Of a stretch of DNA of 64,000 nucleotides, positions 35,969-48,860 are shown in pieces. The position numbers were made by a program, and so were the translations under genes. The stretch spans positions 3,690,001 to 3,754,000 of the forward strand of contig NZ_CP065546.1 of assembly GCF_015999545.1 (NCBI RefSeq), given 5' to 3'. The stretch comes from Lysinibacillus sp. JNUCC-52. Lineage in GTDB: Bacteria > Bacillota > Bacilli > Bacillales_A > Planococcaceae. How positions within the stretch are numbered: position 1 is the stretch's first letter; each line of letters opens with the position of its first letter. The notes below the pieces were generated by a model, which searched no databases, was not told where the DNA came from, and saw only the letters and a list, made by a program, of their open reading frames with translations.

Positions 35969-36671
35969 TGGATATTCACCTCTATCTAATCGCAAAATCC
36001 GATTAATTATATTTTAATTATATAATATTTAAGATATAAAAAGACTGAAAAAAATAACATCGTGCTAAAAAATGATTTAATGATTACGTTGGATTGCGCC
36101 AATTGTATAACAAGCTGAATGTTCCTATTTAAATGGAATATATATATAACGCCTTAAATAATGCAGTTGTGCTATATATGCTAGACACACTTCTGATGAA
36201 TGCAAAGAGTATTTTTTTAAGTAGGAAAGTGTATGACTGTTTGATGTGAATAGAGGAGTGCTTTTTAGCAAAAGAATTGGTATTAATAGCGCTATTACTC
36301 TATAATTTTATTTTCTTATAGTGATTCCATTCTAATGAAATAGGATATAGTATAGGTATGGCAGTTTGTGCATTTTTGTCACAAAACCGCTACAATTAAC
36401 GCTTTATGCGAGGTTTCCACTATGAAGCTAGATGAAATCCATTCTCATTTAGGGATATTTCATTGAAAATAGACTTTACCAATTCTCATTGGCGGTTTCG
36501 ATTCTCAAAAATCTGAAAATGCTTAAAAAGTCTTTATAATTCAAGATTTCATCATTGAAAAGTGAAAGTGGTTAAAATGGTTTGCATAGAGAACGATTTT
36601 CAGTTAAGATTAGAATGATGATAATTAAGGAATGGTTGCCCATTCACAGAACACACTATGGAGGTATTTTC
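35969..36671. other. Long AT-rich gap between the LysR gene and sufC
   Basis: No gene is evident. The right half holds a perfect inverted repeat CCAAT-TCTC-ATTGG (36479-36492) and a repeated ATTCTCATT (36441 and 36482). A possible suf promoter is TTGCAT (36581) with TAAGAT 17 bases on, but the match is weak. Confidence 0.4.
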
Positions 36672-37451
36672 ATGTCAACTTTAGTAATTAAAGATCTTCA
36701 CGTTGAAATCGACGGGAAAGAGATTTTAAAAGGCGTAAACCTTACAATTAATACAAATGAAATTCATGCAATTATGGGACCAAACGGAACTGGTAAATCA
36801 ACACTAGCTTCTGCTATTATGGGACACCCAAAATATGAAGTTACTTCTGGTACAGTTGAACTTGATGGTGAAAACGTACTTGAAATGGAAGTTGATGAGC
36901 GTGCACAAGCTGGCTTATTCCTAGCTATGCAATACCCATCAGAAATCGCTGGTGTAACAAACGCTGATTTCTTACGTTCAGCTATTAATGCACGCCGTGA
37001 AGAGGGCGACGAAATTTCATTAATGAAATTCATTCGTGAATTAGATAAAAATATGGAATTCCTTGAAATGAACGAAGACATGGCACAACGTTATTTAAAC
37101 GAAGGTTTCTCTGGCGGTGAGAAAAAACGTAACGAAATTCTTCAATTAATGATGATTAAGCCAACTTTCGCTATTTTAGATGAAATTGACTCTGGTCTTG
37201 ACATTGATGCATTAAAAGTTGTTTCTAAAGGTATTAATGCAATGCGTGGCGAAGGTTTCGGCTGCTTAATGATTACGCACTACCAACGTCTACTTAACTA
37301 CATCACACCAGATCATGTACACGTAATGATGCAAGGTCGTGTAGTAAAATCAGGTGGCGCAGAATTAGCACAACGTTTAGAAGCAGAAGGTTATGACTGG
37401 ATTAAAAAAGAATTAGGTATCGAAGAAGAAACAGAAGAACAAGAAGCATAA
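36672..37451 (+). CDS. sufC: Fe-S cluster assembly ATPase
   Basis: A 259-residue ABC-type ATPase of the SufBCD scaffold complex. Walker A is MGPNGTGKST, the signature is NEGFSGGEKKRNEI, and Walker B is FAILDEIDSGLDIDAL. ATG at 36672 follows TGGAGG. It is first in sufCDSUB, the standard Firmicute order and the only Fe-S assembly system in most Bacillus species. Confidence 0.97.
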   Translation: MSTLVIKDLHVEIDGKEILKGVNLTINTNEIHAIMGPNGTGKSTLASAIMGHPKYEVTSGTVELDGENVLEMEVDERAQAGLFLAMQYPSEIAGVTNADFLRSAINARREEGDEISLMKFIRELDKNMEFLEMNEDMAQRYLNEGFSGGEKKRNEILQLMMIKPTFAILDEIDSGLDIDALKVVSKGINAMRGEGFGCLMITHYQRLLNYITPDHVHVMMQGRVVKSGGAELAQRLEAEGYDWIKKELGIEEETEEQEA

Positions 37452-37469
37452 GAAGGAGGACGAATTAGC

Positions 37470-40421
<2,952 letters not shown>

Positions 40422-40445
40422 TAATTTGTGAACGGAGGAGAAATA

Positions 40446-41843
40446 ATGGCTAAAAAAATGCCGGATATTGGCGATTACAAATACGGATTCCATGACAAGG
40501 ACGTATCAATTTTCCGTTCAAAACGTGGTTTAACTGAAGAAATCGTCCGTGAAATTTCAAATATGAAACAAGAGCCTGAGTGGATGCTTGAATACCGCTT
40601 AAAAGCGCTTGAAACTTTCTATACAAAACCAATGCCACAATGGGGTGGCGACCTTGGAGATTTAAATTTTGATGAAATTACGTACTACGTAAAACCATCT
40701 GAAGCTACGCAAAAATCTTGGGATGAAGTACCTGAAGAAATTAAAGCTACATTTGATAAATTAGGTATTCCTGAGGCAGAGCAAAAGTATCTTGCAGGTG
40801 TATCTGCTCAGTACGAATCTGAGGTTGTATACCATAACATGAAACAAGAACTTGAAGACCTTGGTATTGTGTTTAAAGATACTGACTCAGCTTTACGTGA
40901 AAACGAAGATATTTTCAAAAAATATTGGGGTAAAGTAATTCCATATACTGATAACAAATTTGCTGCATTAAATTCAGCAGTTTGGTCAGGTGGTTCATTT
41001 ATTTATGTGCCACCAGGTGTAAAAGTTGAAACACCCCTACAAGCTTACTTCCGTATTAACTCTGAAAACATGGGGCAATTCGAACGTACGCTAATTATTG
41101 TTGATGAAGGTGCACATGTACACTACGTTGAAGGATGTACAGCTCCTGTTTATACAACAAACTCTTTACACTCAGCAGTAGTAGAAATTATCGTTGAGAA
41201 AAATGCTTACTGCCGTTATACAACGATTCAAAACTGGGCGAACAACGTTTACAACTTAGTAACAAAACGTACAGTTGTTGAAGAAAACGGTACGATGGAA
41301 TGGATCGATGGTAATATCGGTTCTAAATTAACGATGAAATACCCAGCTTGTATCCTAAAAGGTGAAGGCGCTCGTGGTATGACATTATCAATTGCATTAG
41401 CTGGTAAAGGACAACACCAACATGCTGGAGCTAAAATGATTCATATGGCACCTAACACATCTTCTACAATCGTTTCAAAATCGATTGCGAAACAAGGTGG
41501 TAAAGTAACATATATGGGTCAAGTACGTTTCGGTCCTAAAGCAAGTGGTGCACGTGCCAACATTGAATGTGATACGTTAATCATGGATAACCAGTCTACT
41601 TCGGATACAATTCCATACAACGAAATTTTAAATGATAATGTTTCTTTAGAGCATGAAGCGAAAGTTTCAAAAGTATCAGAAGAGCAATTATTCTACTTAA
41701 TGTCTCGTGGTATTTCTGAAGAAGAGGCAACTGAAATGATCGTAATGGGCTTTATCGAACCATTTACTAAAGAATTACCAATGGAATACGCAGTAGAAAT
41801 GAACCGTCTCATCAAGTTTGAGATGGAAGGTTCTATCGGCTGA
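40446..41843 (+). CDS. sufB: Fe-S cluster assembly protein SufB
   Basis: A 465-residue scaffold on which the cluster is built. It shows [20 protein letters not shown], the Cys-containing HYVEGCTAP and [13 protein letters not shown], and the conserved C-terminal [23 protein letters not shown] at 40446 follows CGGAGGAG. It is the last gene of the suf operon. Confidence 0.97.
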   Translation: MAKKMPDIGDYKYGFHDKDVSIFRSKRGLTEEIVREISNMKQEPEWMLEYRLKALETFYTKPMPQWGGDLGDLNFDEITYYVKPSEATQKSWDEVPEEIKATFDKLGIPEAEQKYLAGVSAQYESEVVYHNMKQELEDLGIVFKDTDSALRENEDIFKKYWGKVIPYTDNKFAALNSAVWSGGSFIYVPPGVKVETPLQAYFRINSENMGQFERTLIIVDEGAHVHYVEGCTAPVYTTNSLHSAVVEIIVEKNAYCRYTTIQNWANNVYNLVTKRTVVEENGTMEWIDGNIGSKLTMKYPACILKGEGARGMTLSIALAGKGQHQHAGAKMIHMAPNTSSTIVSKSIAKQGGKVTYMGQVRFGPKASGARANIECDTLIMDNQSTSDTIPYNEILNDNVSLEHEAKVSKVSEEQLFYLMSRGISEEEATEMIVMGFIEPFTKELPMEYAVEMNRLIKFEMEGSIG

Positions 41844-41861
41844 TTTATTGTTGATGTACAT

Positions 41862-41900
41862 GCGACTAGAGCTATTTTAGCTTTAGTCGCTTTTTGTTTT
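41862..41900 (+). terminator. suf operon terminator
   Basis: GCGACTAGAGCTA pairs with TAGCTTTAGTCGC (one G-T), followed by TTTTTGTTTTTG. Confidence 0.9.
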
Positions 41901-41946
41901 TGTAAGTATTTGCGTGCTATGATTATGTACATAAGGAGGGAGTCAC

Positions 41947-42804
41947 TTGATTCGAGTTGGGTTAACAGGCTGGGGCGATCATCCTTCGTTGTATAGTGGT
42001 GTTACTGCCTCAAAGGACAAATTATTTGATTATGCAGGTCATTTTTTAACGGTAGAGTTAGATACGTCTTTTTATGCCATTCCATCAATTGACAATGTTC
42101 GAAAGTGGTGTGAGCTAACACCAGATTCATTTCGTTTTGTAATAAAGGCATACCAGGGAATGACAGGACATTTGCGAGGAGAAATTCCATTTGAATCCAA
42201 AAACGATATGTTCAATGCATTTATCGAATGTGCAAACGAATTTAAACGTCATGGCAAGTTAGCGATGATATTAGCGCAATTCCCACCATGGTTTGATTGT
42301 CAGTCAAAAAATGTACAATACTTATTGTATATTAGGCAACAATTAAAAGATTTCGATGTGGCAATTGAGTTTCGAAATCAGACATGGTATGCAGAGAAGG
42401 TAGTTAAGCAAACAATGGATTTTTTAAAGGAACATCAATTTATTCATACTATTTGTGATGAACCACAAGCTGGTGTTGGTTCTGTCCCTTTTTATCCTGA
42501 AGTAACGGCAAATAAGGCACTCGTCCGTATTCATGGACGCAATATTCATGGTTGGCGTAATACGGGCAATTCGGAAAACTGGCGCAAAGTTCGTTTTTTA
42601 TATGATTATAATAAGGAAGAACTATACCAACTCGGACAGCAACTTCAAAGCATAGAGCCGAATGTGCAGGAGCTATTTGTTTTATTTAATAATAATTCTG
42701 GACAGCATGCTGCGAAAAATGCTAAAGAACTTCAGGAGATGTTAGCTATTCGAGATGTTGGTTTAGCACCAAAACAATTAAATATGTTTGAAGGAGAAGT
42801 ATAA
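41947..42804 (+). CDS. yunF: DUF72 family TIM-barrel-like protein, YunF type
   Basis: A 285-residue protein with VGLTGWGDHPSLY at the start, FLTVELDTSFYAIPS, and VAIEFRNQTWY in mid-protein, all conserved in DUF72. The fold resembles a TIM barrel; no reaction is known. It starts at TTG 41947 behind AAGGAGGGA. The stop shares a base with the ATG of yunE. Confidence 0.88.
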   Translation: MIRVGLTGWGDHPSLYSGVTASKDKLFDYAGHFLTVELDTSFYAIPSIDNVRKWCELTPDSFRFVIKAYQGMTGHLRGEIPFESKNDMFNAFIECANEFKRHGKLAMILAQFPPWFDCQSKNVQYLLYIRQQLKDFDVAIEFRNQTWYAEKVVKQTMDFLKEHQFIHTICDEPQAGVGSVPFYPEVTANKALVRIHGRNIHGWRNTGNSENWRKVRFLYDYNKEELYQLGQQLQSIEPNVQELFVLFNNNSGQHAAKNAKELQEMLAIRDVGLAPKQLNMFEGEV

Positions 42805-43625
42805 TGGAGTTTATTCTTTTAGTAGTGATTGCACTAGCCTCGGGGCTCATTGGTTCACTTGTAGGGCTCGGCGGAGGGATTATTTTAGTACCTGCAACCT
42901 TATTTGTTGGACTAAACCTTGGGATGCTCCCTGATATTACACCACAAAAAGTGGTCGGGCTATCGGTTGTAATGATGATCTTCACTGGCCTTGCATCAAC
43001 TTTAAGCTACATGAAATCCAAAACAGTAGATTATAAAAGTGGGTTTATATTCTTTTTAGGTAGTATTCCAGGGACGATGTTAGGGGCATGGGTAAATAAA
43101 GGTTTAGATTTACCGTCATTTAACTTATATTTTGGAATTTTATTAATTGTTATATCGATAATTTTACTTGTACGCGATAAATTGAAACCTGTACAATGGT
43201 TTGTGAAAAATGGTACACAACATCAGTTTATCGATACATCTGGTCAAACGTTTATCTACGGATATCCAATTTGGTTTGCATTAATATTCTGTTTTGCTGT
43301 TGGCTTTGCCTCAGGATTATTTGGTATTGGTGGCGGCTCAATGATTGTGCCTGCCATGATTATTTTGTTTTTATTTCCGCCACATGTTGCCGTTGCAACA
43401 TCGATGTTTATGGTGTTTTTAACTTCAATTGTTAACTCAGCGAGCCATATTTATTTAGGACATGTACCGTGGCTTTATACAATTCCAGTTATTCCTGGTG
43501 CTTACATTGGAGCTAAACTAGGGGCAGCACTCAATAAAAAAATTAAATCCGATACACTTGTCCTAGCACTACGAATTATTTTATTATTATTAGGAATTCG
43601 TTCCATTATAGAGGGCTTATTGTAA
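42804..43625 (+). CDS. yunE: TSUP (TauE/SafE) family permease, YunE
   Basis: A 273-residue membrane protein with about seven to eight helices and two copies of the family motif: GLIGSLVGLGGGIILVPA near the N-terminus and GFASGLFGIGGGSMIVPA in the middle. These carriers export sulfite or organosulfur anions or take up small organic acids; the substrate is not determined. It is coupled to yunF and yunD. Confidence 0.92.
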   Translation: MEFILLVVIALASGLIGSLVGLGGGIILVPATLFVGLNLGMLPDITPQKVVGLSVVMMIFTGLASTLSYMKSKTVDYKSGFIFFLGSIPGTMLGAWVNKGLDLPSFNLYFGILLIVISIILLVRDKLKPVQWFVKNGTQHQFIDTSGQTFIYGYPIWFALIFCFAVGFASGLFGIGGGSMIVPAMIILFLFPPHVAVATSMFMVFLTSIVNSASHIYLGHVPWLYTIPVIPGAYIGAKLGAALNKKIKSDTLVLALRIILLLLGIRSIIEGLL

Positions 43626-43641
43626 AGAAGAGGTGGCTTGA

Positions 43642-45009
43642 ATGCTGGAAAAAATTCATATTTTTCACACAAATGATGTGCATAGTCATTTTAAGTATTG
43701 GCCACGAATGCAAAAGTATGTGAAAATGCAACGTGCTCAGTATGAGGCATTAGGTGAAACGAGCTATTTAGTTGATGTTGGGGATCATTTAGATAGGTCG
43801 AATATTTATACAGATGCTACTATCGGTAAGGGCAATGTCCAATTATTAAACAAAGCTGGTTATGACGTTGTAACAATAGGTAATAATGAAGGGATAACAC
43901 TGTCGCATGAAGAGCTATTTCATCTATATAATGATGCGCAATTTGACGTCGTAGTAGGAAATGTAAATGCAGCAGAAGGTGAAAATCCAACGTGGTTGAA
44001 ACCTTACGTTGTGTTAACGACAAAATACGATACAAAAATTGCAGTCATTGCTGCGACTGCCATGTTCGAAATTTATTATAAGGAATTAAACTGGCAAATA
44101 GATGATGCTCGAAGCTCCCTAATCCGTTTAACCCACCAACTTCGTAAAGAAGTTGATATTGTTGTTTGTCTGTCACATTTAGGAATTACTGAAGATGAAC
44201 TATTAGCAGAGGAATGTCCAGAAATCGATGTCATCTTTGGTTCACACACTCACCATACGCTACCAAATGGTAAGGGTATCAATGGTGTATTGCTCACAGG
44301 TGGAGGGAAATTTGGACAATATACGGGACATCTTGTGCTAGAATACGATAAAAAAACGAGGGAAATTGTTGAAAAAAAGGATACTTTAATTCATAATAAG
44401 GACTTGCCAATTGTTGAAAATGAAAATGAGTTTCTGCTATCTTTAGAAGAAGAAGGTAAAAGCTTATTAGACAAGCCTGTATTTTCAACGAAAAAGACGT
44501 ACAATAAAGAATGGTTCCATTATTCACAATTATCACATCTATTTGCGCAAGCCATATTAGAAAAAAGTGGTGCGGACTGTGCGTTATTTAATGCAGGGAT
44601 TTTTTTAGATGGCCTTCCAAAAGGAACGGTAACAGCGCTTGATTTGCATAAAATTTTTCCACATCCTATTAATTTATGTACAATTGAATTGTCAGTTTCG
44701 GAAATAAAAGAAATTTTTCAACAATCGAAAAATGAAGAATGGCCCAATATGGAACTTAAAGGGTTAGGTTTTAGGGGCGTAATTTTTGGTAAGATGCTGA
44801 CATATGGCTTTGCTATGAATGAGGATCGTCAATTGCTCATAAATGGTAAGATTGCAGATAATGATCGTACTTATAAATTAGTGACACTTGATTTGTTTAC
44901 GTTCGGTTATTTTTATCCAAGCTTTAAATATGCAAAGAAAAAATATATTTTACCTGATTTTTTACGAAACATTATGTTAGATTATGGGCAAAGTTTCTTT
45001 AAGCGATAG
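43642..45009 (+). CDS. yunD: Metallophosphatase/5'-nucleotidase family protein, YunD
   Basis: A 455-residue enzyme with two domains. The metallophosphoesterase half has FHTNDVHSHF, VDVGDHLDRS, GNNEG, and VIFGSHTHHTLPNG. The C-terminal 5'-nucleotidase domain includes NAGIFLDG. No signal peptide is seen, so it acts inside the cell, unlike secreted UshA-type nucleotidases. It follows yunE by 16 bases. Confidence 0.92.
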   Translation: MLEKIHIFHTNDVHSHFKYWPRMQKYVKMQRAQYEALGETSYLVDVGDHLDRSNIYTDATIGKGNVQLLNKAGYDVVTIGNNEGITLSHEELFHLYNDAQFDVVVGNVNAAEGENPTWLKPYVVLTTKYDTKIAVIAATAMFEIYYKELNWQIDDARSSLIRLTHQLRKEVDIVVCLSHLGITEDELLAEECPEIDVIFGSHTHHTLPNGKGINGVLLTGGGKFGQYTGHLVLEYDKKTREIVEKKDTLIHNKDLPIVENENEFLLSLEEEGKSLLDKPVFSTKKTYNKEWFHYSQLSHLFAQAILEKSGADCALFNAGIFLDGLPKGTVTALDLHKIFPHPINLCTIELSVSEIKEIFQQSKNEEWPNMELKGLGFRGVIFGKMLTYGFAMNEDRQLLINGKIADNDRTYKLVTLDLFTFGYFYPSFKYAKKKYILPDFLRNIMLDYGQSFFKR

Positions 45010-45046
45010 ATAAACAAAGCTTTAAGAATGGATTGGGGAAGAAGTC

Positions 45047-46156
45047 ATGCGATTAATTTCAATCGATGTATTAAAAGAAGGTATGGTATTAGGAAGGACC
45101 ATTTGGAATGAGGCAGGTCATCCACTTTTAAAGAAAGACGTTGTCATTAATGAACGTATTATTGAAAGACTTCAACAGTTGAATACGCATTATTTATATA
45201 TAGACGACAAACTTTCTGAAGGTATTGAAGTAAAGGAGACGGTTCCTCCTGATGTCCGAAACAAAACCATTTCGACCATAAAAAATTCTTTTCAATCAAT
45301 AAATGGTTTAAGTACGGTTAATGCCTCTTATATACTTGATCAGCAATCGAAAGCGATTGTCACGATTGTCGATGAACTACTCTCAGCTGTTACAGGTAAT
45401 AATGAAATTTTGACGGTTTTAACGGATGCTTATTTATTCGATGAATACTTATATCAGCATTCTTTTCATGTAACTTTATATTCGATTGCTATCGCAAAAG
45501 AATTAGGTCATTCCGCCGAAGATCTTCGTTTAATCGGTATTGGGGCCTTATTGCATGATGTTGGAAAGCTTATGGTGCCGAAAGAGATACTAAAAAAACC
45601 AGGTCGCTTAACGCATGAAGAATTTGAAATGATGAAAATGCACACGCGTTTTGGATTTGATTTATTACGAAATTTACATTCCATTTCCTTACTGGTTGCA
45701 CATTGTGCTTTTCAACATCATGAACGCATTGATGGAAGTGGCTATCCACGTGGTTTAGTTGATTTTGAAATCCATCCATTTGCTAAAATTATTGGCGTTG
45801 CTGATGTATTTGATGCGGTGACGACAAATCGCGTATATCGTGAAAAAATGCTTCCTTCACAAGGGCTTGCCATTGTGGAAGCTGGTTCGGGAACACTTTA
45901 TGATGCGCGTATTGTCAACGCATTGAAAAAATCAGTTGTCCATTATCCGAATGGACTGATTTTAAAATTATCAGACGGTCGTCGAGGCATTGTTTCTAAG
46001 CAAAATAATTTGGATTCATCCTTGCCATGGATTCGGATTTTTGAAGAACAAAATGAATTACTCACAGCGACATACGAAATTAATTTAGTGGACTATCCAA
46101 CTGTAACAATTGATAGTATTGAAACCGATTATGTAGTGCCATCGCGAGTCGTATAA
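45047..46156 (+). CDS. HD-GYP domain c-di-GMP phosphodiesterase
   Basis: A 369-residue protein. The N-terminal region (about 1-90) is a DUF3391-like domain. The HD-GYP domain follows: HDVGKLMVP (His170, Asp171), HTRFGFDLL, and HHERIDGSGYPRGL (224-238) with an intact GYP. All expected metal ligands are visible, so it should hydrolyse c-di-GMP. With the YdaK-type receptor at 28912 it suggests a working c-di-GMP circuit. The start is ATG behind GGGGAAG. A hairpin that shares the yunB ribosome site follows. Confidence 0.93.
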   Translation: MRLISIDVLKEGMVLGRTIWNEAGHPLLKKDVVINERIIERLQQLNTHYLYIDDKLSEGIEVKETVPPDVRNKTISTIKNSFQSINGLSTVNASYILDQQSKAIVTIVDELLSAVTGNNEILTVLTDAYLFDEYLYQHSFHVTLYSIAIAKELGHSAEDLRLIGIGALLHDVGKLMVPKEILKKPGRLTHEEFEMMKMHTRFGFDLLRNLHSISLLVAHCAFQHHERIDGSGYPRGLVDFEIHPFAKIIGVADVFDAVTTNRVYREKMLPSQGLAIVEAGSGTLYDARIVNALKKSVVHYPNGLILKLSDGRRGIVSKQNNLDSSLPWIRIFEEQNELLTATYEINLVDYPTVTIDSIETDYVVPSRVV

Positions 46157-46160
46157 TTTG

Positions 46161-46200
46161 CTCCTCCTGTTCATAAGTTGTAGAACAGGAGGAGATTTTT
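46161..46200 (+). promoter_or_regulatory. Hairpin that includes the yunB ribosome-binding site
   Basis: CTCCTCCTGTTC (46161-46172) and GAACAGGAGGAG (46183-46194) form a perfect 12-bp stem, followed by ATTTTTTT. It looks like a terminator for the HD-GYP gene, yet its 3' arm is the only Shine-Dalgarno for yunB (TTG at 46201). Confidence 0.8.
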
Positions 46201-46971
46201 TTGTTTTTCCCTCGAAAAAGGATGAAATTGCGAACGAATCATAAAAGAGGAATGCAGCTTAATCGTTTAACCTTATTAATAGTGGCTAGCATTATTTGTA
46301 TTGTATTTTTTCTATATTTTTTAAATGAACGTCTTAAACCCACATATTTGGAATATGCCGAAGTGCAGACAAATAAAATTGCATCTTATGTTGTCAGTAA
46401 AGCCATTAACTCACGTACTTCTAACGTATTAGACGTTAATGATATAATCGAAGATGTACCATCTGGCACCTCAGTAACGACCAAATTTAATACAGAAATT
46501 ATTAATAGAGTACGTGCAGAAACACTCGAACTTGTAAAAATGTATTTAGAGCAGGCTGAGCATGGAGAGTTAGCCCATTTACCTGATTTAGATAATGTCG
46601 AATATGATGTAAACAAAATTCAAGAAGGTGATGGCATTGTCTTTTTCGTCCCACTTGCACAGGCGGCTGATCTTCCTTTACTCGGTAATTTAGGGCCGAA
46701 AATACCAATTCGCTTTCATGTAATTGGTAATGTTCATAGTAATGTTACATCCGATATACGGGAATTTGGCATTAATAGCGCCTATGTAGAAGTAGGTATT
46801 CATATAGAAGTTAATGTCCAAATAATAGTTCCATTTGCTAGTAAATCAACGACGGTATCACAGGATATTCCAGTAGCAATGGGGTTAACGAGAGGGCCAG
46901 TACCAAACATTTATACAAATGGTGGAGATGCAGTACAACCATCAATAGAAGTACCAGTTCCATATCAATAG
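46201..46971 (+). CDS. yunB: Sporulation protein YunB
   Basis: A 256-residue protein with one N-terminal membrane helix (about residues 24-41) and an exported domain of SpoIIR/YunB type. YunB is a sigma-E-dependent protein in Bacillus. TTG at 46201 follows GGAGGAG by six bases, and that sequence is the arm of a hairpin. An alternative start is ATG at 46222. Confidence 0.88.
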   Translation: MFFPRKRMKLRTNHKRGMQLNRLTLLIVASIICIVFFLYFLNERLKPTYLEYAEVQTNKIASYVVSKAINSRTSNVLDVNDIIEDVPSGTSVTTKFNTEIINRVRAETLELVKMYLEQAEHGELAHLPDLDNVEYDVNKIQEGDGIVFFVPLAQAADLPLLGNLGPKIPIRFHVIGNVHSNVTSDIREFGINSAYVEVGIHIEVNVQIIVPFASKSTTVSQDIPVAMGLTRGPVPNIYTNGGDAVQPSIEVPVPYQ

Positions 46972-47085
46972 AAAAGTTTAAGCTGAGAGTAAATGTTAGT
47001 TGTTGCCGTTCGTGTAATATGATACATTGACAACAGTGATGGTAGATAATATTCAACAAAAGATAACTGATAGGGGCGAATTTGT

Positions 47086-48009
47086 ATGACATCCTGTAAA
47101 CCTACTAGCAATGCTAAAGAAGAACATGTAAGAAAACCAGATTGGCTTAAAATTAAACTAAACACGAACGATGAATATAAAGGTCTTAAAAAGCTTATGC
47201 GTGAAAAAAATCTTCATACAGTATGTGAAGAAGCGCGCTGTCCAAATATTCATGAATGCTGGGGTGAGCGCCGTACAGCAACAATGATGATTTTAGGATC
47301 AGTTTGTACACGTGCTTGTCGTTTCTGCGCAGTAAAAACAGGTTTACCAAATGAGTTAGATCTTGCAGAACCAGAACGTGTTGCAGACTCAGTAGCTATT
47401 ATGAATTTAAAGCACGTTGTTATAACAATGGTAGCACGTGACGATCTAAAGGATGGCGGTTCAGAAGTTTTAGCTGAAACCGTGCGTGCTATTCGCCGTA
47501 AAAGTCCTTTCACATCTGTAGAAGTACTACCTTCTGACCTTGGTGGTTTGAAGGAAAATCTGCAACTTTTAATGGATTCTAAACCTGATATTTTAAATCA
47601 TAATATTGAAACAGTACGTCGGTTAACACCAAGAGTCCGTGCGCGTGCAAAATACGAACGTTCATTAGAGTTTCTTCGTTTAGCAAAAGAGATGCAACCA
47701 GACATTCCAACAAAGTCATCATTAATGATTGGCTTAGGGGAAACGCATGAGGAAATTTTAGAGGTAATGGACGATTTACGTGCAAACGACGTAGATATTA
47801 TGACAATTGGTCAATATCTGCAACCAACAAAAAAACATTTACCTGTAAAAAAATATTATTCACCAATTGAATTTGGCAAACTTCGCAAAATTGCAATGGA
47901 GAAAGGCTTTAAACATTGTGAAGCAGGACCACTTGTACGTAGTAGTTATCATGCTGACGAGCAAGTGAATGCTGCAACGAAGGAACGACAACTACAAGCC
48001 GAAGTATAA
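47086..48009 (+). CDS. lipA: Lipoyl synthase
   Basis: A 307-residue radical SAM enzyme that inserts sulfur into octanoyl groups. Auxiliary cluster cysteines C47, C52 and C58 lie in [14 protein letters not shown]; the radical SAM CxxxCxxC is C74-C78-C81 (CTRACRFC). The C-terminal RSSYHA serine is also present. Octanoylated GcvH is its expected substrate in Bacillus. Confidence 0.97.
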   Translation: MTSCKPTSNAKEEHVRKPDWLKIKLNTNDEYKGLKKLMREKNLHTVCEEARCPNIHECWGERRTATMMILGSVCTRACRFCAVKTGLPNELDLAEPERVADSVAIMNLKHVVITMVARDDLKDGGSEVLAETVRAIRRKSPFTSVEVLPSDLGGLKENLQLLMDSKPDILNHNIETVRRLTPRVRARAKYERSLEFLRLAKEMQPDIPTKSSLMIGLGETHEEILEVMDDLRANDVDIMTIGQYLQPTKKHLPVKKYYSPIEFGKLRKIAMEKGFKHCEAGPLVRSSYHADEQVNAATKERQLQAEV

Positions 48010-48042
48010 TGTGGAATGATAGACGAGAAAGGTGGTGTCACT

Positions 48043-48396
48043 TTGATAATTATAGAAGGATATGAATATGAAGTAGTTGAAGATTACCGTGAAGCTTTTC
48101 AAGAAGAAGTATTTAAAGAGCGGTACTCAGATATTTTAGTCAAATATGATTATATTGTAGGCGACTGGGGCTATAATCAACTACGTCTAAAAGGATTTTT
48201 TGATGATAAAAATCAAAAATCCACCTTTGATACGAAAATTAGTACGCTTCAGGATTACTTATATGAGTATTGTAATTTTGGCTGTGCTTATTTTGTTTTA
48301 CGTAAAGGTGGTAAAGTTATTTTACAGCCCGACGTTGTAGTAAATGAAGTAACCGAAGTGACAAAACCAAATGACAATGAACAAATAGCTGAATAG
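48043..48396 (+). CDS. yutD: YutD family (DUF1027) protein
   Basis: A 117-residue protein with EDYREAFQEEVFKERYSDIL, YIVGDWGYNQLRLKGFF and YCNFGCAYFVLRK, the conserved blocks of YutD. Function unknown. TTG at 48043 is chosen because AAAGGTGG lies just upstream; a longer frame from 48016 has no such site. It is close behind lipA, as in B. subtilis. Confidence 0.88.
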   Translation: MIIIEGYEYEVVEDYREAFQEEVFKERYSDILVKYDYIVGDWGYNQLRLKGFFDDKNQKSTFDTKISTLQDYLYEYCNFGCAYFVLRKGGKVILQPDVVVNEVTEVTKPNDNEQIAE

Positions 48397-48400
48397 CCAT

Positions 48401-48436
48401 AAAAACCTGATGCAAAGTTTGCATCAGGTTTTTTAT
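48401..48436 (+). terminator. lipA-yutD terminator
   Basis: AAAAACCTGATGCAAA pairs with TTTGCATCAGGTTTTT. Confidence 0.88.
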
Positions 48437-48444
48437 TTTTCGAC

Positions 48445-48577
48445 GGTTGATATTTCCGTTATGGGCGGACGCTTTCCGCGGGCACGCCGTAAGCCGCAAC
48501 CCTCGCTGTCGCGCGGATTGTTGCGTCTAACGTGCTGTGCGTTCCCGCAGGAGTCGCCGCCCTCCACTACAATCAAC
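48445..48577 (+). repeat. R repeat copy 5
   Basis: It starts GTTGATATTTCCGTTATGGG and ends CGCAGGAGTCGCCGCCCTCC. Same orientation as copy 1. Confidence 0.9.
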
Positions 48578-48860
48578 AAATGTGTTTTTTTCAACCATTA
48601 GTTAGTGCCAGTAGCACGAATAACATCCAAGTTTGGTGTGAGTATTTTGTATATAATATTCCAATAGATTTTTCATTTAATACAAAAGACTTAATAGCAT
48701 ATATAAAATGAATGAATTCTTCAATTCAAATTTTAGCATTCATAGGTTTAATGACAATAGGAAATAATAATATTCACATGCTTCAAAAGATATCCTTTAA
48801 AGTGAAATGAGCTTTTCCAGCATGTTCGAAAAACTGGACGCAATTTAGGTTAAGGCGTTA
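48578..48860. other. Non-coding AT-rich gap
   Basis: I see no gene, repeat or clear promoter here. Confidence 0.4.

Noticed and set aside
36612..36640. Fur-box-like AATGATGATAATT before sufC
   Set aside because: Only half of the 19-bp inverted repeat is matched, so it does not support a Fur site.
47024..47058. TTGACA and TAATAT before lipA as a promoter
   Set aside because: The spacer is only 14 bases, too short for a normal sigma-A promoter.
48410..48601. An open frame of about 60 codons
   Set aside because: It covers the yutD terminator and R repeat copy 5, so it is a by-product of the GC-rich repeat.
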